A stretch of 64,000 nucleotides of DNA from Pyrenopolyporus hunteri (taxonomy: Eukaryota; Ascomycota; Sordariomycetes; Xylariales; Hypoxylaceae), in contig CADCXC010000038.1 in assembly GCA_902806595.1 (NCBI GenBank), positions 992,001 through 1,056,000 of the forward strand. The letters are read 5' to 3'. A program made the position numbers and the translations under genes. This document shows positions 23,508 through 33,879 of this stretch, piece by piece. Every line of letters starts with the position of its first letter. Position 1 is the first letter of the stretch. The notes under the pieces are model-generated. The model worked only from the letters and a program-made list of their open reading frames with translations. It was not told the origin of the DNA and did not search any database.

Positions 23508-25956
23508 ATGCCCGACTCCAATAGGCCTAAAATCGACGTTAACGAGAGGACAAGGCTATTGCAAGATAACAGATATAGCAACGAGCTCCAAGATGACGGG
23601 TCAAGTCAATCCTCCGGCGGTACTCTCATAGATCGCCCTACCCTTACCGGGAACTACGGAACCCCCCCTGCGTCCGACGAGGAAGATAGATGTGATCAGG
23701 AGACGGCCGCCGGGGGACCGGCGCGTATAGCGTATAGTGATGATTATATTGCTAGAGTCGTGCTTGCTTTGCTTGTCGGTATGTTAAAGGCCTGCGGTCG
23801 TATACCTGGTATATATCAACCCCTAACATCCTATTTAGGGGTGTTTACGGCGAGCGCGGACGGTTCGCTAGTGATGGCTACGCATCCTATCATAGCTTCC
23901 GAATTTAATAGCCTCGAAAATTCTAGCTGGCTATTCATTAGCTTCCTCCTGGCGGGAGTCGCAACTCAGTCGCTTGTTAGAATGGCCCAGATGACCATAG
24001 ATATCATTCAAACTTCTAACGATGAAACACAGTACGGTAAACTAAGCGACATATATGGTCGTAGGTCCGTTTTACTAACGTCTTATGCTCTTTTCGCTAT
24101 CGGATCGTAGGTCTACCTACCGAAACTTCTAATAAGGGGATGAAGGCGCTGATTGAATGTAGCGCTTTGATGTGAGATTTCCATTCCAAACCTCCGAGTA
24201 TTAAAACTTACAATATATGACCGTATAGCGGCATTGGCCGAACAATGTGGCAAGTTATCGTCGGTCGCGTGATTTCGGGCTCTGGAGGAGCGGGAATCAT
24301 GTCTTTAGCGGGTGTCATTATAACTGGTAAGTATCGAGAGCTTCCGCTATTCAGTCGTCCCGACGTTCGAAGGGGCTTACTATAATTCAGACTTGGCCCC
24401 CTTGAGAGATGTGGCTTCGTGGCATAGCTATCTTAATGTCGTTGCCACCGTCGGCCGAAGCTTAGGTGGCCCCGCGGGCGGATTCCTTGCTGACACGATT
24501 GGGTGGAGATGGTGCGTTCCGGTGTCCTGAAGCGCGAATGCATGAGTTGAAGCTTACGATGATTCCAAGGTCGTTTTTGGGGCAGACACCAATATTCTTG
24601 TTCGCTATGGTTATTTGCGGGATGATACTCCCCAACATAACAACCGGAGAGGACCAAGTCGACGTTGGATCCACTCAGAATCGACTGGCTAGGATAGATT
24701 TTCTAGGTGCCGGCTCTCTCGGCGGCGGGCTCCTCGCTATACTATTACCTTTAAGGATCGCTGGACAGAAAGTGCCGTGGACGAGCCCAATTATCGTATT
24801 TCTCCTTGCGTTGGGAGCCGCCTTACTAACGCTATTTGTTATAACAGAGGTACGATGGGCGAAGGAGCCCATTTTCCCGCTGAGATTGTTAAAGAATCGG
24901 GAAGTTGTTTCCAGCTACCTTATTATGGTTTCGCAGACGGCCGCTCAGGTTGGGGTAGGTCCAGATTCATGTCAATATCCATCGCAAGCATCACAACTTG
25001 GAAATACTAATATGAGTAAATCTAGATGATGATCTCTGTCCCGCTTTACTTTCAAGTTACGGAAAGGTCGTCTAGTACCGTTGCGGGGGCTCATCTCATG
25101 CCGGCCGTCATCGGTAATACCATTGGGGGACTCTTAACCGGTGCGTGGATACGAAGGTCAGTGGTCTTGTCGACAACGTGCCTTAGACGTTTGATCTCCA
25201 GAAGACGTACTTGCTCGCAGCTAACACGACGCGAGCTACAAGAACCGGCTATTTTAAGGGGCCACTGGTCTTTGCGGGGGCTATCTCATTCGTTTGTTAC
25301 GCGCTTTTGATATTCAGATGGAAAGGTGAAACGAATTGGGCGGAGTCGCTATATATTTTCCCTGGGTGAGCGCAAGGCGTCCGAGGCCATATGACTCTCT
25401 ACTCACCGTCCGTGGTATAGGGGCTTCGGTACGGGCATCTCGGCAAATGCGGCGTTCGTGGCACTCCAGGCGGCAATAAATCCAATTGACAAGGCTATAG
25501 CGACTTCGGGCATATACCTCTCAATACCGATCGGGTCAATTATTGGCATGGCTGCGTGCAACGCGGTGATGCAGGCCATAGTTCCCGTGGATATGGCTTC
25601 GAGATTACGCAAGCTGGGCGTGGAAGGGATTGAGGCTGAAGAGGTACGCGGCTTCGGCCGCACCCAGCGGACTCGTCTGGTGGGAACACTTTTGAATACT
25701 GATAAGACGCGATAGATCATCAGTCAGGCCATCGCAAGGATCGACTATCTAGATGAGGCACCGCGAGACATAGCCCGTGCAGTTTCGCAGTCATACGTCC
25801 GCGGTCTTGAGTATAGTCACGGTAAGGGGATTTTTGAGGGGTTGATTCCTTCGAACTAAATTCAGATACTAATCCGATCCAGGGGTTTCATTATTTTGCG
25901 CCGTGCTTGCAACGAGCGCCGCCGTACTTATGAGGAGTAAAAAGCTGGATGGTTGA
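23508..25956 (+). CDS. MFS transporter, vacuolar basic amino acid / Fnx1-Vba type
   Basis: A proton-coupled major facilitator related to fungal Fnx1/Vba vacuolar amino-acid transporters and DHA2 drug exporters. Eleven exons close in frame: 23508-23778, 23839-23975, 24033-24106, 24229-24326, 24391-24511, 24570-24954, 25026-25156, 25243-25365, 25421-25643, 25716-25821, 25883-25956. They encode 580 residues. Landmarks are ASADGSLV in the first helix, YGKLSDIYGRR (MFS loop 2-3 motif), GRVISGSGGAG, WRWSFLGQ and VPLYFQVT. The N-terminus carries RTRLLQ, which resembles a dileucine vacuolar sorting signal. The ten introns include two (60 and 57 bp) that are multiples of three without stops. The 122-bp third intron is the least certain and could hide a small exon. 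The substrate is inferred only from family resemblance. Confidence 0.9.
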
Positions 25957-26773
25957 GTTAAAGATCAACTCTGACGACGGCGTAACGATAGAGACGGATA
26001 CCTAGGAACAGGTAGGTAGGTTCCAATTAAAGGGGGAGACGGATAATAAAATACGCACGCCGGGAGAAAAGGGGGAGGGGGAGGATTTCCATACCAATTT
26101 GGATAATCCCGACATCCGACATACCGATAATGAAAGCGCGACGTCATGTAATGCGTGTGCTTGGTACTACCTACTCTACATAGGTACCTAGGTACCTATA
26201 TACGTACACCCTAGTATTTACACAGCCACAAGTACACAATAGGCTTCGGATCGTGTCGTAATTACAGCCACTATCAGCATGTACCTAGGTACCTACCTAC
26301 ATGTTACCTAAGAAAACACAAACGGGCTCAATGTTTTTCTCGTTCCCTTGTCCCTTTTACTTTTCCCCTCCATTCGCATATTCCCATATTTAGTCCTTCG
26401 TCGATCTTCCAGGTTTAAGGCGTCCGGCCCTTTCTAGATATTACCTGTACATGTAATATATGAGATTTCCACCTGGACTGCAGCCGAATCTTGCTATACA
26501 TACCTGGTCTACTTAGTACTATGTCATGCGATCCAACGGGAATCCGTCCTTTGCCTTTCCCTTCCTATGCATTCGATATGTGTGTCTCTGTGTGTAAGCC
26601 AAGACCGCGCGGTCGTGTTTGTGTCGAGGCTCGCAGGTCGCCTCACCGTGGCAGTGTTCGGATCCCCTCCGCATCATCGTCGCGTTGCTAATAGTAAGGT
26701 ATATATATATATAGGTATATATAAGTGATAACGAAAGCCATAACGGCCATTCAACATCGAATCCCTATAGACG
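25957..26773. other. Intergenic region with ACCTAGGT motifs and a TA microsatellite
   Basis: GTACCTAGGTACCT-type palindromes occur near 26,180 and 26,283, and a (TA)n run at about 26,701-26,713 precedes the next gene. No gene is supported. Confidence 0.55.
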
Positions 26774-27880
26774 ATGCTCGCTATGACTTCGATTACAAGC
26801 AAGATTAAAGAGTCCGCTCCCCGAAATAACGAACTGTTGGCGATTCTCTCCGAAACGGACCGCGCGCTACCAGCATTAGAGCAGCAAAAGCGCTTCGTCG
26901 ACGATCTTAACCATGAACTCACCGTCGTCCGGAACCGCATTTCAATGCTCGGTAGGCAGCGCACGAAGGAGTTTAAAGAGCACAAAAAATATCGCGATTC
27001 GGTCATGAAGCGCTTTGCGTATCGTGTAAGCGGCAAGACCGATAAGTTCGAGGCTAAGGCCGAGAAGGAGGAGAGGGAATACTTCGCCGTCCTTCAGCAG
27101 GAACGTCAGGCCAAAGAGCAGGAAGAATCTCTCAAGGCGATGCGCTCAAAAGCCTTGGAGGTACAGGCCGACCTCGAGCTTGAAGTGGATCGCCACATAG
27201 AAGCTCAACAGCAACTTGATAACCTCTACGATAGCATCTTTCAGGGACCAACTCCGGCCTTCCCTGAAGAAGACCTTTCAGAGAAGAATTATGAGAGCGC
27301 CTTACAAGCGTATCATAATTCTCGCCTCGTAGTGGAGACGGAGCTTCAGGTCATACACCTCTTGTCGGAAGCCCAAGAACGACTCCGGAAAGCTCTCATC
27401 TATACCGAAGAGGCGTTAAGTCATAGTCGGATGGATATGTTTGGTGGGGGGACCTTCAGCGATATGATGGAGCGTAACGCGTTGGATAAAGCCGAAGGTC
27501 AGGTCGGCCAGATGGTGTCCCTTGTACGACAGGCGCAACGCATGTCGCAAAAGGTGCAGGACCTTCCTACGATCGGCATTGCACAGGGTAATCTAATGGG
27601 CGACGTCTTTTTCGACAACATCTTTAGCGACATGGCTTTCCACGACAAGATTAAGGATTCCCAGGCGAGTCTTCAGCGGGCTCAGAGTAGCCTTAGCGAT
27701 CAGTTAGCCATGGCTAAGTCGAGGCATCGCGAGAGCGAGCAGGAGATGAACGTCCACGCGGCGGCGCTCCAAGCCGCCAGAGAAGAACTACAGAAAGCAA
27801 GAGAATATATCTTCGAGCGTGTCTCCGAAGCCTACACAGATGTTCCCGCGACGGCGGTCGACGAACCCCCACCATATTAA
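26774..27880 (+). CDS. Coiled-coil protein with C-terminal PPPY motif
   Basis: A single exon encodes 368 residues rich in Glu, Lys, Gln and Ala with heptad-like spacing, mainly over about 20-150, 190-250 and 300-355. These are long coiled coils typical of structural or trafficking proteins. It has no signal peptide or transmembrane segment. The chain ends in DEPPPY, a PPxY motif of the kind bound by WW domains such as those of Nedd4/Rsp5 ubiquitin ligases and their adaptors. I recognise this as a conserved-looking fungal hypothetical protein but cannot name a family. A second in-frame ATG lies nine bases downstream of the chosen start. It is convergent with the oxygenase gene on the other strand. 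Confidence 0.85.
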   Translation: MLAMTSITSKIKESAPRNNELLAILSETDRALPALEQQKRFVDDLNHELTVVRNRISMLGRQRTKEFKEHKKYRDSVMKRFAYRVSGKTDKFEAKAEKEEREYFAVLQQERQAKEQEESLKAMRSKALEVQADLELEVDRHIEAQQQLDNLYDSIFQGPTPAFPEEDLSEKNYESALQAYHNSRLVVETELQVIHLLSEAQERLRKALIYTEEALSHSRMDMFGGGTFSDMMERNALDKAEGQVGQMVSLVRQAQRMSQKVQDLPTIGIAQGNLMGDVFFDNIFSDMAFHDKIKDSQASLQRAQSSLSDQLAMAKSRHRESEQEMNVHAAALQAAREELQKAREYIFERVSEAYTDVPATAVDEPPPY

Positions 27881-28335
27881 ATAGGAAGCCCCCGAGCTCC
27901 GAAAAAGCTTCTGTTGCAATCCGAAGGTCCTATACTCCAGGTCGCTAGCTGACCGATATCATTTTCATCGTATATCTACCATGTACCAATATAACAATTA
28001 CAATCAACGCGACATGTATAGACTGCCTTATATCAGGCAATCGGACAGTAATGTCGAAGGTATGCTAGCCCCTAACTACGCGAGAGAAGCACAGGTGCCT
28101 ACCTCCTGATTACTCCATCAGCATCAATTGGCAGAATACGACGGCGTTAGTTTGTAAGAAACTCGGCGTGCCTGCGAACAATACTTGGACTAGCTAACTA
28201 GGTAGCGTACATATAGGTAAAATTTCGAATCAATACCGCCTAGTACATCGACGAATACGTGAGAAACACGAGGTACGCCACGTCCAGACACCACTTCAGA
28301 CTACGCTCCCTTGGTTCTATATACGCAACCCCGCT
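27881..28335. other. Convergent intergenic spacer
   Basis: This 455-bp gap between two converging genes must hold both 3' ends. No ORF, repeat or RNA gene is recognisable. Confidence 0.5.
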
Positions 28336-29643
28336 TCAGAAACGCCTCAGGCGTTTTTTCGACTTAGTGTCGGACTTGGCCGTTGCGGATATCGCCGCTG
28401 TCTTCTTGAGCAGATGACTATCATCGATGTTTCCAAGGACGACGTCCTCATCATCAACCATCTCGCGATTCATATGAGCGAGAAATTCCTCTTGTTCCAT
28501 GAAAAAGGCCTTGAGTTTACGCGTAGCAACCTTGCGACCAGCGCTATTGGCCTCACGCAGCTCCTTCAGCTGCTGGCGAATGCGCTCCTCGAGGATCTCG
28601 AGGCGGTATTCACTGAATTGGTTATACAGCTCCAAGAGGTTAGAGATTGGCCGCACGGTTGTCAGGACCGTATCATCGCGGACGGTTGGGCATCGCGGCC
28701 GGAACGACGTCACCATACTGATTCGTTCCGCCGTACCCAGCGCCCGCAACGCTTGATGCTCAATATATCTACCTTGAAGAACTACCGCACAACCCTTTAT
28801 CAAGAGTTAGTAGCCGTAACCTTATCAAGGAATATGAGAAAAGGATATATTCAAGCAGAGAATGGACTTGCCATCTGCGGACCTCGCACTTTCATAATCT
28901 CCCCGGTGCCAGTACGGAGCGCCGTCTCACCCCCGATCATAGTCGTGCAATCGCTGAGCATGGTAACGCAGACGAAAGGGTAGCTGTCTGTGTGCCAGTC
29001 TACAATAGGCTTATCATCCTCCCACGGGCAACCGGCAATACCCTCGTCGGCCTCGTGCTGCGCCCGGTCGCTAAATGCTTGCAGTTCCTCTTCTTTCTCC
29101 TTTTCGGACTTAACCGAGATGTTGATGTGGCCAATTTCAAAGTCCATCTCCGTCACTAGATCGATACCTGCGACCTTCGAGATGATATCTAGCGTCGCGG
29201 CACTCTTCCATACATCGTATACGAAAGGTGCATACCTGAATGTGTTATACGGTCAGATGTGTCGACCTGGGTATTGCGACTAGTTCAAGCCGAAAGGTGG
29301 AAGCTTACTTATTCGCAAATCCCCGAAGTTGACACTGTGCCAAATTGCTAGAGTATTGGCAGTTCCTAAGCACCTCGGGGCTTAACACCTCCTGTCTCAT
29401 CCTCATTACCGCTTCTTCCGTAAACAGGGGGAAGGGCTCCGAGACAGCAATCGGGGAGATTCCCATGTCTTCAGCAAAGCCTAGCTCTTTCATGGCGTAT
29501 ACCTTTGGGACCTCCTTGAAGGCAAGGTGCCGTGCAGGATCGAACTCATCGTCTCCTACCTTTGATAGCGCAGATGCCTTGATGATTGGGGTCCAGTTCT
29601 TTTTGGAATCAACCAAAGTTGGCAATACGTCTGCAGCCGCCAT
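28336..29643 (-). CDS. 2-oxoglutarate/Fe(II)-dependent oxygenase family protein
   Basis: The protein likely hydroxylates an unknown substrate using Fe(II) and 2-oxoglutarate. Three exons (29643-29309, 29235-28872, 28794-28336) give 385 residues. The iron-binding triad is visible as HTD (H193, D195) and the distal His in YIEHQALRAL (H246). R257 in ERISMVTSFRP is the likely 2-oxoglutarate anchor. The first intron is 73 bp, GT-AG. The second (77 bp) begins GCAAGT and ends AAAG with branch site TACTAAC, so it is a GC-AG intron. No GT donor gives the same conserved join (RGPQM-GCAVV). The last 110 residues are charged and helical and end in a basic tail (SKKRLRRF) that could be a nuclear signal (inference). 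No pathway neighbour is apparent. Confidence 0.88.
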
Positions 29644-32600
29644 GTTGAGTATCTGCTAGAATAGATGAGAAGAAAACTCCTTGCCGGATACAGTAGATTG
29701 AGAAACACCGAAAAAAAGGAGATCAGATGTGCGTCCTCCAGGCTTCCATTTATGATTGCAGTCAAGCCGCGGTTTATTCGAGTCCTTATCTCCACGACCT
29801 CGACTCCATCCAAAACGCAGACTCTATCTTGCTAATAACGGCGCTACAGAACCCCGGAGATCGTGCCGCAGGAATTATCCACGACGAATCCAGTTGTAGG
29901 CTGGGTATTGTGATGATAGATAGGCAAGGCATGGCTTCTACACCACCCGGCACCTGGACTTCCTAGGATAAAGCGGCACCACGGGGGAAAAGGCGGCGAC
30001 CATGTGTTGGTCCGTTTCTTGTGCCAGATATCTCTCCAATCAGCAGATCGACTCCGAACTCTATCTCGATAGGAATTACTCGTCAACTTACGTGGTTCGG
30101 CTCGACGAAGGGATTACCAACCTGAAAGGTGTGGAGGGGCAACCCCCAGCGTTACCGGACATAACTAAAGCGGCACCCAGACTATTCAATGCGATGCCAC
30201 CTGGGGGGAGGGAGACTCGCGATGTGCGACGTGACGCAGCTTAAGATTAAGAAACCGAATCCCGAGAATCGTCGCGTATCGGTTTTGACGACGTCGCCCG
30301 GGAGAGGACGTGGCCAAGTACGGGATTGAACGAAATACACAGACGATATCCACCCTGGCCGACTCTGTCCCATCCTAACATATCGTAGACTTAGGTTCCC
30401 GCTCAAGTTATACAGGTAGATAGATATCTTCGACTAGTGGACAATGCTACGTAAGAACATAATAGATAAATCGATACCGACCCTATAGACAGTCATATTC
30501 CGCCTAGAACCTAACGGGAGACCGGCGGTCAAAGCGTCCAACGTGGTAGGTACCCGAGTCTCGTCTAGGCTAAGTTGTGTCGTCTACGCCGCCGTCACGG
30601 CGCCAAATCTCCATGCAACATTATCTCCGTTGACATAATTTGGGACACAGTACGACGCCCGATAACGGAGATAAAGCGTTGCGCCTAGAGGAGTCCAAAG
30701 TCTTCGCATCTGCGGCTAGACCATGCTTATCATGCGGATCCGTGCCCCCGTCTACTCGAAGCTGGGGTGCTGATCCCCAAACGACTCTCCTCCTCCCCGA
30801 CGATCTATCGCGAGAATATGATCGTCCGCCTCATCATTCTTCTCTTCGTGCCGCTCTCTGTTATAGGTTAGTATAATTGGCTTGTTTTGGTAATGCGGAG
30901 GGGTTTAACGAGTTCTAATAGGTCCGTCAAGTTAACGCCGCAGCATCTGCCGTGCCGGTTACTCCAAGCGCTTCTTCCTTCGTAACGCGACACACAAATC
31001 AACGCGGTGGCTCCTCTACTCCCACCGAGAAACTCTGACTAAAATAAACCAACGCAGTCGATAAATCGGCGCGCCACGCCGCCCCATCACGATCGTCCCC
31101 TAATCTCCGTCGACGCTTGTTTTACATGATTCCTTGATACATCCAGCACCTGGCTCTGCGCATTAGACATGAGCATGAGAAGATAGCAAAGATTAGTAAA
31201 CCATCGTACATAAATACGCCACGTCGACCGGATCTTTCCCCGCGTCGAAGGATGCACATCGGTTGTGATATATACAATATCCTACATACCTAGGGAAGGA
31301 TAGGACTAACGTCTTTAGCAGGACGCAGGAATGGATCGCTAGGGAAATAATGTACCATATAGAGAAACCTAACATACATACGGATATATCCAACGGTCTC
31401 GAAAGCAGGACGCTCAAAGATACGTGTCGTAAACCCCGACGGCGACTTGCGGCTCTACGTCTGTTTACAGAGAAACATCTGTATACCTGGGTATCTAGGT
31501 AAGTATAATATGAACCTAGCTAATCAAGGTAGCAATATGGGTAATCCGGAACTCTATCCGTGATCGATGGACGAGGTTCAGGGAATGTCTAGCCTGATAC
31601 GATGCGTCCAGACCGGGGGCGCCCTCATCGTGCGTGCCATGGCGTCACTACATATTTCCGGCACCGGGCCTCTACGGGAATACATGTTCGCCTTCCTTTC
31701 ATCGTATTTCTAGGGGGTGCGTATTACAAGGTACGGGGGAAGAGTAAGGTGTAGAGGCTTATTAACAAGTAGGACTCAATAATCACATCCACAAGTGGAC
31801 AGGCAATGATTCGCCCCCCGCATATATTATAATGCCATCCAGACTCCTCAAGGGATATGTACTTGCACATTACAGTATTTTTTTAGTCGTTTTTGGGAAA
31901 GATATCGAAAGCCATTAAATAGCCGTTTGAAAGCGCCGGTCTAGAATCATTTTCTCCATGCGATCTGTATAACCCTATTGTATGGTCTAGTAACGGCAAC
32001 GAATCGGATTCAGGCTATGGGTGTAGATGGCGAAATGATACAAAGCCTACTGAGGTAGTACAAGGTGTGGTCGAATTATTTCTGTTACGATATGAAATTG
32101 ATAACCAACGGTTCGACCGAGGAGCGCATAGTCGAGGCCTTATACCTACGAGGGAGCCTATACTTACCAGTCCATTTTCAATTTCCTTTTGAAACTTCCA
32201 ATCCACTATCATTAGTTGATTTTATTATATAGTTATCTTGAAGTTTCTTCAATGAATATTTCATGTAATCTATTCTTCTAGCGACTGTATAGACCCTCAG
32301 GGTGACTGGTGGTGGCGACGTGGCCTCCGAACTACCAAATGGTTATAGTAGAATTTCTAAGCCAAGGAGAGGGCCATTAGAGAAACCAACCCCGAGTATA
32401 GAAGCATCTTCTTTGTAATTCAGTAGATACATGGATGAGGCTTTTTTTCTATCTCTTTTGGTGTTTCTCTGAATTCCTTCTACCCATATTTGCTTCAATC
32501 CCACCGCCGCGCCCTATCGCGACTCGGGGTCCGAGGGATTGGAAAGAAAGAACGAAGTTGGATCTAACCCCAGAGTGTGCTAGACCTTACGAAGCGGCGC

Positions 32601-33879
32601 TCGATGTTTTCTTCGGGAGCGTGCCTTACGTGGATATATCTCCATCCACAAACCCTAATAGAGCTTCTGCTAGATATACTTCTTGTGGCCCACGAGGAGC
32701 GACCCTCGCCGCCTAAGCCATTCCGCTAGAGGGATTAACCTGGAAGAAGAACTATTCTAATTCGGATAATTAGGTACTTAAGAAGTTTTCGCGACGAAGA
32801 TTATTCCTGGAAGTTTATAACGTGATGTATGGGCATGCGGGAGGGAACGAGAGTTTTAAGGGGCAGATCCATCACCGAAGGGCATAATTCAATGATCCTA
32901 TGACAATACAACATACATACATGGAATTCCTAACGTATCATGTAGATAATTAACACGAAACCATTTTCGCCGTACTAACGTTGACCCTGCTCCAGTTATT
33001 CATATTCCACCAAGCTAGCAGGATCATCATTGGCCAATAGATATGATAGAGGTAAAATGCTGGTAACGGATCCCATATCTCGAGAATACCCTCCTTCCAT
33101 AGTAGTAGATGCAACATAAATTCAAGGACGGATGATATAACGTAGCGGATGTCGACTAGCCGAAGGCTCCGTTAGAGTACCGGGATGATAAAAATAGCGA
33201 CGATGTCATGCCCTAACCAGTATCGTGGATAGGTAATCATAGGTGGGCTGCCAATGAGATCCCTGGTTATTGCACATATCCGCAAGCCCGGCATCATAGA
33301 CTTCAAACTCAATTACACATATTAGATAGTCTAGTCCGCCAAATACGTAGGAGAGAGGTCCTGGTTATATACCTAAGTATACACTACTGCCAAGGTGTCG
33401 TATACCATACAGGAGAAACGGCAAAGATTTTCAGAATGTGATCAAACCGGCCTTATCGGCAATCCGAATTTGATCCATGGCAACGAGTGTTTGTATGTGT
33501 TACTGACGTTTCCCCCCCTCCCCGGGACCATGGACCCGGGCACTGGCTGATACCTACTAGGTAGGGTGCCATAGAGGTAACGAGATGCCTAGGGAGGGAT
33601 ACGAACGTGATAGGGTTATTTGCGTTGGTATGAATGAAGGGCTAGGAATAACACAGCTGGAGGCAAAAAGACGCGGATTTCATATCAGGTACGTAGAGTG
33701 GAGTATCTGGTAACGATTTTTTATTGTTGTTCGTCCCCTCAATCAATGCGTAGTGCCACAGAGAGCGTGTCAATTATCGAAGAAATTCCTACTTCGTTTA
33801 TCTTAACCTGGCTCACATTCAAAGCGGCACCCTTGTAGGTCCGTCTTGAGCCCCAATCAGAAAATACTAACACGCGTCC
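29644..33879. other. Long gene-poor region
   Basis: More than 4 kb lacks any recognisable conserved gene. ORFs are short and have no family features except a possible small secreted protein at 32,435. Three copies of the short string AAAGCGGCACC occur on the plus strand (near 29,974, 30,169 and 33,822). A near-palindromic GC-rich hairpin (CCCGGGACCATGG...) lies at about 33,521-33,540. The region may contain relics of old mobile elements, but none can be delimited. Confidence 0.5.
32435..32716 (+). CDS. Possible small secreted protein (orphan)
   Basis: This 93-codon frame starts with a strongly hydrophobic stretch (MRLFFYLFWCFSEFLLPIFA) resembling a signal peptide, followed by a proline-rich, basic then hydrophilic part with two cysteines. 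No domain is recognised. The surrounding region is gene-poor, so the frame may be chance. There is no evidence of expression. Confidence 0.25.
   Translation: MRLFFYLFWCFSEFLLPIFASIPPPRPIATRGPRDWKERTKLDLTPECARPYEAALDVFFGSVPYVDISPSTNPNRASARYTSCGPRGATLAA

Noticed and set aside
21253..25956. A full secondary-metabolite cluster
   Set aside because: No polyketide, peptide or terpene synthase and no cluster regulator is present; the pair alone is not enough.
29971..33832. Three AAAGCGGCACC strings as ends of a mobile element
   Set aside because: All are on the same strand, no inverted partner or target duplication was found, and the match is only 11 bases.
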